Assembly (NCBI RefSeq): GCF_029675105.1
Contig: NZ_JAQQFV010000014.1
Span: 1 to 62,153, forward strand
Reading direction: 5' to 3'
Length of the DNA: 62,153 nt
Source: Nocardia anocheti
GTDB lineage: Bacteria > Actinomycetota > Actinomycetes > Mycobacteriales > Mycobacteriaceae
Shown here: positions 37,022 through 46,001 of the stretch, piece by piece
How the letters are laid out: every line of letters begins with the position of its first letter
Position numbering within the stretch: position 1 is the first letter of the stretch
Translations under genes and position numbers: made by a program
The notes under the pieces: model-generated
The model's database searches: none
What the model was told of the DNA's origin: nothing
What the model saw: the letters and a program-made list of their open reading frames with translations, nothing else

Positions 37022-38511
37022 TCCTGTCCTCCGAAACGTCGGCGCAGTTCGCGCTTGAGCACCTTGTGGGTGGGTCCGAGCGGGAGCTCGGTGACGAACT
37101 CGACGCGGCGCGGGTACTTGTACCGGGCGACCTGCTGCCTGCCGAACTCGATCACCTCGTGCTCGGTCAGCGTGCCGTCGGCCACCACCACGGCCACGAT
37201 CTCCTCACCGTAGTGCGCGTCGGGCACCCCGATCACCGCGACCTGCGCGATCCGTGGATGCCGCAGCAGCGCGGCCTCCACCTCGGTGGGATAGACGTTG
37301 AAGCCGCCGCGCAGGATCATCTCCTTGATGCGGTCCACGATCCGGATGCGGCCGGTGGCGTCGCGGGTGCCCAGGTCTCCGGTGCGGAACCAGCCGTCGA
37401 CGACGGCGGCCGCGGTCGCCTCCGGCCTGCCGGTGTAGCCGTTGAACACGTTGTGCCCGCGCACCACCACCTCGCCGGTCTCGCCCACCGGCAGCAGCAC
37501 GATCCGGTCGGTGACGGCCGGATCGGCGATCTCCACGTCGACACCCCACACCGGATGCCCGACGCTGCCCGCCTCGGCACCGTAGATCGGCTGGTTGACC
37601 GCCGCCGTCGGCGAGGTCTCCGACAGGCCGTACCCCTCGAGCACCGGTGCGCCGTAGAGCTGCTCGAATTCCTCGAGCACCGAGGGCGGCAGGGCGGCGC
37701 CGCCGCTGACGCACAGTTTCAGCGCGGGCAGCGCGGGCGCGTGCGCGGCGGCCTCGATCAGCGCGCGGTACATCGTCGGTACTCCGTGGAAGAGGTTCAC
37801 CCCTTCGGCGGCCATCAGCGCGAGCGCCCGCTCCGCGTCGAAGCGGGGCAACAGGACCAGGGTGCCGCCGACGCGCCAGTGCGAGTTCATCGACACCGTC
37901 TGCCCGAAGACGTGGAACAGCGGCAGCGCGCCGAGGGCGATGTCGTCGCGGTGGATCTCGTTGGCGTCGAAGGTGTTCACCGTCGCGCACAGGACCATGT
38001 TGAGATGGCTGAGCTCGGCGCCCTTGGGGGTTCCGGTGGTGCCGCTGGTGTAGAACACCACCGCGGTGTCGAGGGGACTCCGCGAGACGAACGATTCGAT
38101 CGGGTCGCCGACGAGCTCGTCGGGCGCCACGGCGTCGATGCCCACCTCGCGGGCGGCCGCGCCGCCGTTCTCGGCCGCGACGGGATGACAGAGGAGCAGG
38201 GTGGCGCCGCTGTCGCGCAACACATACGCCATTTCGGGAGCGGTGAGCAGCAGGTGCACCGGCACGACCGTCGCGCCCGCCGCCAGGATGGCGAAGTACG
38301 CGCGCGGGAAGTCGGCGGTGTTGGGGCACAGCAGGGCGACCCGGTCGCCGGGGCGGACCCCGCGCGCGACGAGCGCCCCGGCCTGCGCGCGGGCCTGCCG
38401 CCAGAGGTCGGCGAAGGTGACGCGCGTATCGCCTTCGATCAGCGCCAGGTGGTCGGGTCGGCGCCGGGCCGGTTCGGCGAGGATGCTCGCCAGGGAGAGA
38501 GTGGCGTTCAC
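37018..38511 (-). CDS. Acyl-CoA synthetase (fatty-acid or carboxylate-CoA ligase)
   Basis: This 497-residue adenylating enzyme has the P-loop VVFYTSGTTGTPKGAELSH, GYGLSETSPTAA, the Asp of GWFRTGDLG, VDRIKEMILRGG and the C-terminal Lys in GPTHKVLKREL. It activates a carboxylic acid to its CoA thioester via an acyl-AMP. Length (about 500) suggests short to medium or aromatic/terpenoid-type acids, but this is uncertain. GTG 38511 (VNATLSLASIL) follows AGGA. Confidence 0.93.
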   Translation of the reverse strand: MNATLSLASILAEPARRRPDHLALIEGDTRVTFADLWRQARAQAGALVARGVRPGDRVALLCPNTADFPRAYFAILAAGATVVPVHLLLTAPEMAYVLRDSGATLLLCHPVAAENGGAAAREVGIDAVAPDELVGDPIESFVSRSPLDTAVVFYTSGTTGTPKGAELSHLNMVLCATVNTFDANEIHRDDIALGALPLFHVFGQTVSMNSHWRVGGTLVLLPRFDAERALALMAAEGVNLFHGVPTMYRALIEAAAHAPALPALKLCVSGGAALPPSVLEEFEQLYGAPVLEGYGLSETSPTAAVNQPIYGAEAGSVGHPVWGVDVEIADPAVTDRIVLLPVGETGEVVVRGHNVFNGYTGRPEATAAAVVDGWFRTGDLGTRDATGRIRIVDRIKEMILRGGFNVYPTEVEAALLRHPRIAQVAVIGVPDAHYGEEIVAVVVADGTLTEHEVIEFGRQQVARYKYPRRVEFVTELPLGPTHKVLKRELRRRFGGQE

Positions 38512-38540
38512 GGGGTTCCTAACAGTCGGCGGCCGAGCGG

Positions 38541-39737
38541 TCAGCGTGCGAGATGCACGGCGAGTCCCTGGCCGACGCCCACACACAGGGTGACCACGGC
38601 ATGGTGGGCGTCACGGTCGGCGAGTTCGAGTGCGGCGGTGAGGGCCAGGCGCGCACCGCTGGCCCCGAGCGGATGGCCCAGGGCGATGGCGCCGCCGTTG
38701 GGGTTGACGTGTTCGGCGTCGTCGGGCAGTCCGAGGCCGCGCAGGACGGCCAGCGCTTGGGCGGCGAAGGCCTCGTTGAGTTCGACGACGTCGATGTCGC
38801 CGATGGCGAGACCTGTTCGGGCCAGCAGTTTCTCGACGGCGGGCACCGGTCCGATGCCCATCGTCCGAGGTGGCACGCCCGCCGCCGTCACCGCGCCGAT
38901 CCGGGCCAGCGGGGTGAGGCCGTAGCGCCGCACGGCCGTCTCCGACGCCAGCAGCAGCGCGGCGGCGCCGTCGTTGATGCCCGAGGAATTGCCCGCGGTG
39001 ATCGACCCGTCCGCGACGACGGGTCGCAGCGCCGCGAGCGCGTCGACACTGGTCGCCCGGGGGTGTTCGTCGCGCTCGACGAGCACCGGCTCACCCCGGC
39101 GGCGCGGCACCGGGATCGGGACGATCTCCCTGGCGAGGCGTCCACGCTCGACGGCCGCCGCCGCGCGCCGCTGCGAGCGCAGCGCGAACGCGTCCTGATC
39201 GGCCCGGCCGACGCCGTGTTCGTCGGCGACGTGCTGGGCGGTCTCCGGCATGGAATCGGTGCCGTACTCGGCGCGCATGCGCGGGTTCACCAGCCGCCAG
39301 CCGAGGGTGGTGTCGGCCAGTTCGCCCGCACGATCCCACGGCGACGCGGCTTTCGGCACCACATAGGGCGCCCGCGTCATCGACTCGACACCGCCCGCGA
39401 TCACCAACTCGGCGTCCCCGGCCCGGATCGCCCTGGCCGCGTAGGCCACCGCGTCCAGTCCCGAGGCGCACAGCCGGTTGACCGTCACGCCGGGCACCGT
39501 CACCGGCAGCCCGGCCAGCAGCGCCGCCATCCGGGCGACATTGCGGTTGTCCTCCCCGGCCTGATTGGCGCAGCCGAGCACCACATCGTCCACGGCGCCG
39601 AAGTCCACGCCGGGCAGCCGGGCGACCAGCGCGGCGATCGCGTGGGCCGCGAGATCGTCGGGCCGCACGGCCGCCAGCGCCCCGCCGTAGCGGCCGAACG
39701 GCGTGCGGACGCCGTCGACCAGGTACGCCACGCCCAT
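38541..39737 (-). CDS. Acetyl-CoA C-acyltransferase (thiolase)
   Basis: This 398-residue thiolase has the nucleophile Cys in NRLCASGLDAVAYAARAI, the GGVESMTRAP motif, the His in NPNGGAIALGHPLGASG and the second Cys in TLCVGVGQG. It cleaves 3-oxoacyl-CoA to acetyl-CoA and a shortened acyl-CoA. ATG 39737 directly follows the TAG of the upstream dehydrogenase gene. Confidence 0.95.
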   Translation of the reverse strand: MGVAYLVDGVRTPFGRYGGALAAVRPDDLAAHAIAALVARLPGVDFGAVDDVVLGCANQAGEDNRNVARMAALLAGLPVTVPGVTVNRLCASGLDAVAYAARAIRAGDAELVIAGGVESMTRAPYVVPKAASPWDRAGELADTTLGWRLVNPRMRAEYGTDSMPETAQHVADEHGVGRADQDAFALRSQRRAAAAVERGRLAREIVPIPVPRRRGEPVLVERDEHPRATSVDALAALRPVVADGSITAGNSSGINDGAAALLLASETAVRRYGLTPLARIGAVTAAGVPPRTMGIGPVPAVEKLLARTGLAIGDIDVVELNEAFAAQALAVLRGLGLPDDAEHVNPNGGAIALGHPLGASGARLALTAALELADRDAHHAVVTLCVGVGQGLAVHLAR

Positions 39738-40895
39738 CTACAGCCCCATGTCCTTGGCGATGATGGTCTTCATGACCTCGCTGGTGCCGCCGTAGATCCG
39801 GTTGACCCGGTTGTCGGCGTACAGGCGCGCCACCGGGTATTCGTTGATGTAGCCGTAGCCGCCGTGCAGCTGCAGGCAGCGGTCGATCACCCGGGAGGCG
39901 ACCTCGCTGCAGAACAGCTTGGCCGAGGCGGCGTCGGCGGGAGTGAGGGTGCCCGCGTCGAGCGCGTCGAGCGCCCGGTCGACCACGGCCTCGGCGGCGT
40001 CGACCTCGGCACGGCAGGCGGCCAGCTCGAACTTGGTGTTCTGGAACGCCGCGACCGGCTGACCGAAAACGGTCCGGCCCCGGGTGTATTCGAGGGCGAA
40101 CCGGATGGCGGCCTTGGCCTGCGCGTAGGCGCCGACGGCGATGGAGAGCCGCTCCTGGGGCAGGTTGCGACCCAGGTAGGTGAAGCCCTTGTGCTCCTCG
40201 CCGAGCAGGTCCGCCACCGGCACCCGCACGTCGGTGAACGACAGCTCGGCGGTGTCGGAGACCCGCAGGCCCAGCTTGTCGAGCTTGCGCCCGACCGTGT
40301 ACCCCGGCGAGGCGGTGTCGACGACGAACAGCGAGATACCGTGGCGGCGATCGGATTCGGTGGGCGCCGCCGTGCGGGCGCACACGATCACCCGGTCGGC
40401 GTGCACGCCACCGGTGATGAAGGTCTTGGCGCCGTTGAGCACGTAGTGGGTGCCGTCCTCGGACAGCACGGCGGTGGTCCGCATCCCCGCCAGGTCCGAG
40501 CCGGTGCCCGGTTCGGTCATGGCGATGGCGAACATCGTCTCCCCGGTGACGAATCCGGGCAGCCAGCGCTGCTTCTGCTCGGCGGTGGCCAGGCTCTTCA
40601 GATACGGCAGGCACAGTCCGACATGGACACCCGAGCCACCGAACATGACACCCGCGCGGGCGCCCTCCTCCATGATCAGGGCCTGGAACTTGAACGACTC
40701 GATGCCCGCGCCGCCGTATTCCTCGGGCACCTCGATGCCGAAGACACCCAGTTCGGCGAGCTCACGGTAGAACTCGCGCGGCACGATGCCCGCCTGGTAC
40801 CACTCGTCGTAGACCGGAACCACTTTCGTCTCGATGAACGACCGGATGGTCTTGCGGAAGGCGTCGTGCTCGTCGTTGTACACAGTGCGCTGCAT
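39738..40895 (-). CDS. Acyl-CoA dehydrogenase, long-chain/branched-chain type
   Basis: This 385-residue flavoprotein has AMTEPGTGSDLAG, the FAD region LQLHGGYGYINEYPV and the C-terminal IYGGTSEVMK. The usual catalytic Glu of YEGTSE is Gly here, as in ACAD subfamilies (LCAD/IVD type) that carry the base on another helix. The LPQERLSIAV segment also recalls LCAD. ATG 40895 begins MQRTVYNDEHDAF. It is one of two dehydrogenases in the operon. Confidence 0.93.
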   Translation of the reverse strand: MQRTVYNDEHDAFRKTIRSFIETKVVPVYDEWYQAGIVPREFYRELAELGVFGIEVPEEYGGAGIESFKFQALIMEEGARAGVMFGGSGVHVGLCLPYLKSLATAEQKQRWLPGFVTGETMFAIAMTEPGTGSDLAGMRTTAVLSEDGTHYVLNGAKTFITGGVHADRVIVCARTAAPTESDRRHGISLFVVDTASPGYTVGRKLDKLGLRVSDTAELSFTDVRVPVADLLGEEHKGFTYLGRNLPQERLSIAVGAYAQAKAAIRFALEYTRGRTVFGQPVAAFQNTKFELAACRAEVDAAEAVVDRALDALDAGTLTPADAASAKLFCSEVASRVIDRCLQLHGGYGYINEYPVARLYADNRVNRIYGGTSEVMKTIIAKDMGL

Positions 40896-40919
40896 GGGAA
40901 CTCCTGAGAAATCGGTCGA

Positions 40920-41672
40920 TCAGAGACGGCGGCCGCCGTCGACGTACACGGTCTGGCCGGTGACGAATCCGGCCTGGTCGGAGGCCAGGAAGGCCACCAC
41001 GTTGGCGATGTCCTCCGGGACCCCGACCCGCCGCAGTGGCGTCACCGCGGCCGTCTTGTCCTGGAGCTCGTGGGCGCTGAGGCCGACCCTGGCGGCGGTG
41101 GCGGCGGTCATCTCGGTGGCGATGAACCCGGGGGCGACCGCGTTGACGCGAATACCGAACGGGCCCAGTTCCATGGCCAGGGTCCTGGTCAGGCCCTGGA
41201 TGCCCGCTTTGGCGGCGGCGTAGTTGGCCTGGCCGCGGTTGCCCAGCGCCGACACGCTCGAGGTGTTGACGATCACGCCGCCACCGTGCTCGACCATGTG
41301 CTTCTGGGCGGCCCTGCTGCACAGGAACGCGCCGCGCAGGTGCACCGACATGACGGTGTCCCAGTCGTCCACCGACATCTTGAACAGCAGGTTGTCGCGC
41401 AGCACACCGGCGTTGTTCACCAGCACGTCGAGCGCGCCGAGGTCGGCCACGGTGCGGGCCACCGCGGCGGCGACGGCGTCCTCGTCGGCGACATCGCAGC
41501 CGAGGCCGATCGCGGTGCCACCGGCGGCGTTGATCTTCCCGGCGGTGAGCACGGCCGCGTCGGCGTCGAGGTCGACGACGGCGACGGCACAGCCGTCGGC
41601 GGCCAACCGGGCGGCGGTCGCGGCGCCGATGCCGCGCGCGGCGCCGGTGACGAAGGCGGTTCTACGGGTCAT
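40920..41672 (-). CDS. SDR family 3-hydroxyacyl-CoA dehydrogenase / 3-oxoacyl reductase
   Basis: This 250-residue classical SDR has FVTGAARGIGAATAARLA, NNAG, the Ser in VNTSSVSALG, YAAAK, and the C-terminal SDQAGFVTGQTVYVDGGRRL in the FabG pattern. Placed among beta-oxidation genes, it probably oxidises the 3-hydroxyacyl-CoA made by the MaoC hydratase. It is 24 bp upstream of the LCAD-type gene and 18 bp downstream of the other dehydrogenase. Confidence 0.92.
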   Translation of the reverse strand: MTRRTAFVTGAARGIGAATAARLAADGCAVAVVDLDADAAVLTAGKINAAGGTAIGLGCDVADEDAVAAAVARTVADLGALDVLVNNAGVLRDNLLFKMSVDDWDTVMSVHLRGAFLCSRAAQKHMVEHGGGVIVNTSSVSALGNRGQANYAAAKAGIQGLTRTLAMELGPFGIRVNAVAPGFIATEMTAATAARVGLSAHELQDKTAAVTPLRRVGVPEDIANVVAFLASDQAGFVTGQTVYVDGGRRL

Positions 41673-41690
41673 GGTGGGTTACTCCTGGGG

Positions 41691-42842
41691 TCAGACGATG
41701 GCGTTGACGCCGGTGAGGGCGCGACCGATGAGCAGCTTCTGGATCTGGGTGGTGCCCTCGTAGAGGGTCAGCACGCGCGCGTCGCGCAGGTACTTGGCGA
41801 CGGGGTACTCGTCGATGTAGCCGTAGCCGCCGAACACCTGGATCGCGTTGTTGGCGGCCTTCACCGCGGTCTCGGAGGCGAACAGCTTGGCCATCGAGGC
41901 CGCGGTGCCGAACGGCTCGCCCCGGTCGACCAGATCGGCCGCGCGCCAGGCCAGCAGCCGGGCCGCCTCGGTCTCCACCGCGATATCGGCGAGCAACTCC
42001 TGGACGAGCTGATACCCCGCGATGGGCTTGCCGAACTGCTCGCGCTCCCCCGCGTAGCGCACCGCGGCCTCGAGGCACGCCCGCGCCACCCCGACGCACC
42101 CTGCGGCCACCCCCATCCGGCCCTTGTCCAGGGCGGCCATCGCGATCCGGAACCCCTCGCCCTCCGCGCCCAGGCGCAGCGCGTCGGGCACCCGCACCCC
42201 GTCGAGGACGAGTTCGGCGGTGGCCTGCCCGCGCAGGCCGAGCTTGCCCTTGATCTCGGTGCGACCGAAGCCCGGCGCGTCGGTCGGGACGAGGAAGGCG
42301 GTGACACCCTTGGGCCCCGGACCGCCGGTGCGCGCGAACACCAGCGCGACATCGGCCCAGGTGCCGTTGGTGATGAAGATCTTGGTGCCGTCGATGACCC
42401 AGTCGTCGCCGTCGCGGGTGGCGCGGGTGATCAGGTTCGCGGCGTCGGAGCCGTTGCCCGGCTCGGTGAGCGCGAAGCAGCCCAGCCGCTCGCCCGCGCA
42501 CAGCGGCGGCAGGAAGCGGTGCTTCTGCTCCTCGGTGCCGTAGGCCGCGATCGACTTGCCGACCAGCCCCAGCGACACCGAGACGATGCCGCGCACCGCG
42601 CTGTCGCCCCGGCCGAGTTCCTCGAGCAGCACGCAGTAGGCCAGTGCGTCGCCGCCGGAGCCGCCGTACTGCTCGTCGATCCCGATGCCGAGGAAGCCCA
42701 GCGCGCCGAGCTTGCCGACGATCGCGGGGTCGACCGATTCGGCCCGATCCCACTCGGTGGCGTACGGCACGACCTCCTTGTCCACCCAGGTGCGGGCGAG
42801 TTCACGCAGATCGTGATGGGCGGGACTGAGTGCGAGATCCAT
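41691..42842 (-). CDS. Acyl-CoA dehydrogenase, short-chain type
   Basis: This 383-residue flavoprotein has FALTEPGNGSDAANL, VFGGYGYIDEYPVAKYLRDA and the catalytic Glu in TLYEGTTQIQKLLIGRAL. It should introduce the 2,3-double bond in an acyl-CoA and pass electrons to ETF. ATG 42842 has GGAG upstream. It is the first gene of the operon, next to the nested operator. Confidence 0.94.
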   Translation of the reverse strand: MDLALSPAHHDLRELARTWVDKEVVPYATEWDRAESVDPAIVGKLGALGFLGIGIDEQYGGSGGDALAYCVLLEELGRGDSAVRGIVSVSLGLVGKSIAAYGTEEQKHRFLPPLCAGERLGCFALTEPGNGSDAANLITRATRDGDDWVIDGTKIFITNGTWADVALVFARTGGPGPKGVTAFLVPTDAPGFGRTEIKGKLGLRGQATAELVLDGVRVPDALRLGAEGEGFRIAMAALDKGRMGVAAGCVGVARACLEAAVRYAGEREQFGKPIAGYQLVQELLADIAVETEAARLLAWRAADLVDRGEPFGTAASMAKLFASETAVKAANNAIQVFGGYGYIDEYPVAKYLRDARVLTLYEGTTQIQKLLIGRALTGVNAIV

Positions 42843-42857
42843 CGGGCGGACTCCTGA

Positions 42858-42908
42858 ACCGAACGGTGTTAGTTTTACCGGTGGCACGGTAACCTAACGC
42901 CGTTCGGT
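42858..42908. promoter_or_regulatory. Nested palindromic operator between beta-oxidation operon and tetR
   Basis: Outer arms ACCGAACGGTGTTAG (42858-42872) and CTAACGCCGTTCGGT (42894-42908) match at 14 of 15 positions. Inside, nearly concentric, lies TTACCG-GTGGCA-CGGTAA (42875-42892). The left outer arm itself contains ACCG-AA-CGGT and the right arm CCG-TT-CGG. The layout suggests two or more TetR dimers covering both divergent promoters. Confidence 0.75.
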
Positions 42909-42979
42909 TATGCAAGAGCCGCCTCGGAGATCGGTGATAGCGTTCGGATCCGATCCCGGAGCAGACAAGGAGCCCCCGC

Positions 42980-43615
42980 ATGGCGAGGCCGCGCGTACCG
43001 CTGTTGAGCCGCGAGCGCATCCGCGACACCGCGCTGACCCTCGTCGACCGCGACGGCCTGGCCGAGGTCTCCATGCGCAAGCTGGCCGCCGAACTGGGCG
43101 TGCGGGCCGCCTCGCTCTACGGCCACTACCCGAACAAGGACGACCTGTTCGACGACATCGCGACGGGCATCATGAGCCACGTCGACACCTCGGGCTTCGA
43201 CACCCTGCCCTGGGACGACGGCCTGACCGCCTGGGCGCGCAGCTACCGCGCGGCGCTGGTCGCGCACCCGAATTTCGTGCCGTATCTGGCCGCGGGCCCC
43301 GGCCGTCGCGCGGAGAACCTGCGCGCGGCCGACGCCGTGCACGGCGCCCTGGTCGGAGCGGGCTGGCCGCCGCGCTACGCGACCATGATCGGCGCGGCCA
43401 CCCGCTACCTGGTGATGGGCTCGACCGTCGGCTCGTTCGCGGGCGGTTTCGCCGACGACGTGCAGGTCTACCGGGACCGCTATCCGCACCTGAACCAGGC
43501 GCACCTGCTGCGCGCGGTGGCCGACGAGATCGACGACGACAGCTTCGAGCTGGCCCTGACCGCGTTCGTCGCCGGACTGCGCGGCACCTACGCCAGCGTG
43601 GTCGGCACCGCCTGA
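42980..43615 (+). CDS. TetR-family regulator of the beta-oxidation operon
   Basis: This 211-residue protein has the N-terminal TetR helix-turn-helix (ALTLVDRDGLAEVSMRKLAA, then GVRAASLYGHYPNKDDLFDD) and a C-terminal ligand domain resembling TetR_C (YLVMGSTVGSFAGGFADD). It is divergent from the operon across the nested operator. By analogy with FadR-type regulators the ligand is likely an acyl-CoA or free acid of the pathway (inference). ATG 42980 has AAGGAG upstream. Confidence 0.93.
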   Translation: MARPRVPLLSRERIRDTALTLVDRDGLAEVSMRKLAAELGVRAASLYGHYPNKDDLFDDIATGIMSHVDTSGFDTLPWDDGLTAWARSYRAALVAHPNFVPYLAAGPGRRAENLRAADAVHGALVGAGWPPRYATMIGAATRYLVMGSTVGSFAGGFADDVQVYRDRYPHLNQAHLLRAVADEIDDDSFELALTAFVAGLRGTYASVVGTA

Positions 43616-43630
43616 GCGGCCCCGGACACA

Positions 43631-43683
43631 CGACGGGACCGGTGGCGCCTACGCATCGCTCCCATGCGCCACCGGTCCCGTCG
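43631..43683. terminator. 18-bp perfect hairpin between tetR and pafA
   Basis: Arms CGACGGGACCGGTGGCGC and GCGCCACCGGTCCCGTCG pair perfectly around a 17-nt loop, between the convergent stops of tetR (43615) and pafA (43708). Confidence 0.85.
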
Positions 43684-43707
43684 ACACCCCCCGTCTCGGG
43701 GGTTCGC

Positions 43708-45066
43708 CTACATCGAGGCGATCAGCCGGTCGACGCGCTCGTCGACCGACCGGAAGGGATCCTTGCACAACACCGTGCGTTGCGCTTGATCGTTCAACTT
43801 CAGATGCACCCAGTCGACCGTGAAGTCGCGGCCCGCTTCCTGGGCGGCGGTGATGAAGTCACCGCGCAGCTTGGCCCGGGTGGTCTGCGGCGGGGTCTCC
43901 ACCGCGGCGTCCACGGCCTCGTCCTCGGTGATCCGCTTGGCCAGACCCTTGCGCTGCAGCAGGTCGAACACCCCGCGACCGCGCTTGATGTCGTGGTAGG
44001 CCAGGTCCAGCTGGGCGATCTTGGGATCGGACAGCTCCATGCTGTAGCGGTCCTGGTAGCGCTGGAACAGCTTGCGCTTGATCACCCAGTCGATCTCGGT
44101 GTCGACCTTGGCGAAGTCCTGCGCCTCGACCGCGTCGAGGGTGCGGCCCCACAGGTCGACCACCGCGTCGACCTGCGGATCGCGATCGCGATTGCGCAGG
44201 TGCTCGACGGCGCGCGCGTAGTACTCGCGCTGGATCTCGAGCGCGCTGGCCTGCCGACCACCGGCCAACCGGACCGGACGACGGCCGGTCAGATCGTGGC
44301 TTACCTCGCGGATCGCGCGGATCGGGTTGTCGAGGGCGAAGTCGCGGAACGACACGCCCGCCTCGATCATCTCCAGCACCAGCGAGGCGGTGCCCACCTT
44401 GAGCATCGTGGTCGGCTCGGCCATGTTGGAGTCGCCGACGATCACGTGCAGGCGCCGGTACTTCTCGGCGTCGGCGTGCGGCTCGTCGCGGGTGTTGATG
44501 ATCGGGCGCGAGCGGGTGGTCGCCGAGGAGACGCCCTCCCAGATGTGCTCGGCGCGCTGGGACAGGCAGAAGGTGGCCGCCTTGGGCGTCTGCAACACCT
44601 TGCCCGCACCGCAGATGAGCTGGCGGGTGACCAGGAACGGGAGCAACACGTCCGAGATCCGGGAGAACTCGCCCGCGCGCACCACGAGGAAGTTCTCGTG
44701 GCAGCCGTAGGAGTTGCCCGCGGAGTCGGTGTTGTTCTTGAACAGGTAGATATCGCCGCCGATACCCTCCTCGGCCAGGCGCTGCTCGGCGTCGATCAGC
44801 AGGTCCTCCAGGACCCGCTCACCGGCGCGGTCGTGGGTGACCAGCTGCACCAGGCTGTCGCATTCCGCGGTCGCGTACTCCGGGTGTGATCCGACGTCGA
44901 GGTACAACCTGGCACCGTTGCGAAGGAAAACGTTAGAGCTACGGCCCCAGGACACCACCCGGCGGAACAGGTACCGGGCTACCTCGTCGGGGGACAGCCG
45001 ACGGTGACCGTGGAAGGTGCATGTCACACCGAACTCGGTCTCGATCCCCATGATTCGTCGCTGCAC
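43708..45066 (-). CDS. pafA: Pup-protein ligase PafA
   Basis: This 452-residue carboxylate-amine ligase of the glutamine-synthetase-like fold uses ATP to join the C-terminal Glu of Pup to target lysines. The N-terminus QRRIMGIETEFGVTC has the metal-binding Glu; the Asp in RLYLDVGSHPEYAT (residue 57) is in the catalytic loop; IYLFKNNTDSAGNSYGCHEN and INTRDEPHADAEKYRRLHV are diagnostic. Length equals the mycobacterial enzyme. GTG 45066 lies 7 nt from TAGTGT with no ribosome site. The gene is separate from pup-prcBA, with a terminator in between. Confidence 0.98.
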   Translation of the reverse strand: MQRRIMGIETEFGVTCTFHGHRRLSPDEVARYLFRRVVSWGRSSNVFLRNGARLYLDVGSHPEYATAECDSLVQLVTHDRAGERVLEDLLIDAEQRLAEEGIGGDIYLFKNNTDSAGNSYGCHENFLVVRAGEFSRISDVLLPFLVTRQLICGAGKVLQTPKAATFCLSQRAEHIWEGVSSATTRSRPIINTRDEPHADAEKYRRLHVIVGDSNMAEPTTMLKVGTASLVLEMIEAGVSFRDFALDNPIRAIREVSHDLTGRRPVRLAGGRQASALEIQREYYARAVEHLRNRDRDPQVDAVVDLWGRTLDAVEAQDFAKVDTEIDWVIKRKLFQRYQDRYSMELSDPKIAQLDLAYHDIKRGRGVFDLLQRKGLAKRITEDEAVDAAVETPPQTTRAKLRGDFITAAQEAGRDFTVDWVHLKLNDQAQRTVLCKDPFRSVDERVDRLIASM

Positions 45067-45073
45067 ACCATCG

Positions 45074-45079
45074 ACACTA
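45074..45079 (-). promoter_or_regulatory. -10 box TAGTGT of pafA
   Basis: TAGTGT on the minus strand ends 7 nt before GTG 45066, giving pafA its own leaderless-type promoter. Confidence 0.55.
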
Positions 45080-45174
45080 CAGCCATGAGCAGTGCCCGCG
45101 CGGCGCTCCGGACAACCCATTCGCATACGTGTTCACAACGATTCGGACAGTGTCATCGGCCGGTCGCACGCACG

Positions 45175-45215
45175 ACGCCGGGCCCGCGAACCGTGGTGGT
45201 TCGCGGGCCCGGCGT
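45175..45215. terminator. 18-bp perfect hairpin after prcA
   Basis: Arms ACGCCGGGCCCGCGAACC and GGTTCGCGGGCCCGGCGT surround a GTGGT loop. It lies 15 bp beyond the prcA stop and ends the pup-prcB-prcA transcript before pafA. No T tract follows. Confidence 0.85.
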
Positions 45216-45230
45216 GATCATGACGGCGGG

Positions 45231-46001
45231 CTACTCCCCCGCGTCGTCCTCGGGTTCGGGCAGCTTCGCGTCTTTCACGGGCTTGGCCTTCGGCGCGCTG
45301 CCCAGCGCCTTCTCCAGGGCGGCACCCTGCAGCCGACGGAAGGCCCGTCGGGGCCGTGCCTGCTCGAGCGTGGCCACCTCGAGGGAGGCCACACCGAGAG
45401 CGCGCTTGTCCTTGTCGGCCTCCGGCTGCCCGGTCTGGAGCGCGCCGATCGCCACCTTCAGGGCGGCGTCGAGCGACAATCCCGGCTTGTAGGCGGCCTT
45501 GAGCGCGGTCACGATGGGTTCGGTGGTGCCACCCATCACGACGTATTCGCGCTCGTCGACGATCGAGCCGTCGAAGGTGATCCGGTACAGCACCGAGGTC
45601 GGCGACTGCTCCGGATAGCCCACCTCGGCCACGCACAGCTCCACCTCGTAGGGCTTGAGCTGATCGGTGAAGATCGAGCCGAGGCTCTGCGCGTACAGGT
45701 TGGCCAGGCCACGGCCGGTGACATCGCGCCGGTCGTACTGGTAGCCCTTCAGGTCGGCCTGCAGGATGCCGCCGCGGCGCAGGGCCTCGAACTCGTTGTA
45801 CTTGCCCACGGCCGCGAACCCGATGCGGTCGTAGAGCTCACTGATCTTGTGCAAGGTCGCCGACGGATTCTCCGCGACGAACAGCACGCCATTGTCGTAC
45901 ACCAGCACCACCACGCTGCGACCTCGCCCGATGCCCTTGCGGGCGAGCTCGGTCTTGTCGCGCATGATCTGCTCGGCGGACGCGTAGTAAGGCAGCGTCA
46001 T
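45231..46001 (-). CDS. prcA: 20S proteasome alpha subunit PrcA
   Basis: This 256-residue alpha subunit has the N-terminal gating segment (PYYASAEQIMRDKTELARKG), RGRSVVVLVYDNGVLFVAEN and the Ntn-hydrolase fold, without a catalytic Thr. Seven copies form each outer ring, to which Mpa docks. The C-terminal tail is acidic (EPEDDAGE). ATG 46001 overlaps the prcB stop by 4 bp. Confidence 0.98.
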   Translation of the reverse strand: MTLPYYASAEQIMRDKTELARKGIGRGRSVVVLVYDNGVLFVAENPSATLHKISELYDRIGFAAVGKYNEFEALRRGGILQADLKGYQYDRRDVTGRGLANLYAQSLGSIFTDQLKPYEVELCVAEVGYPEQSPTSVLYRITFDGSIVDEREYVVMGGTTEPIVTALKAAYKPGLSLDAALKVAIGALQTGQPEADKDKRALGVASLEVATLEQARPRRAFRRLQGAALEKALGSAPKAKPVKDAKLPEPEDDAGE

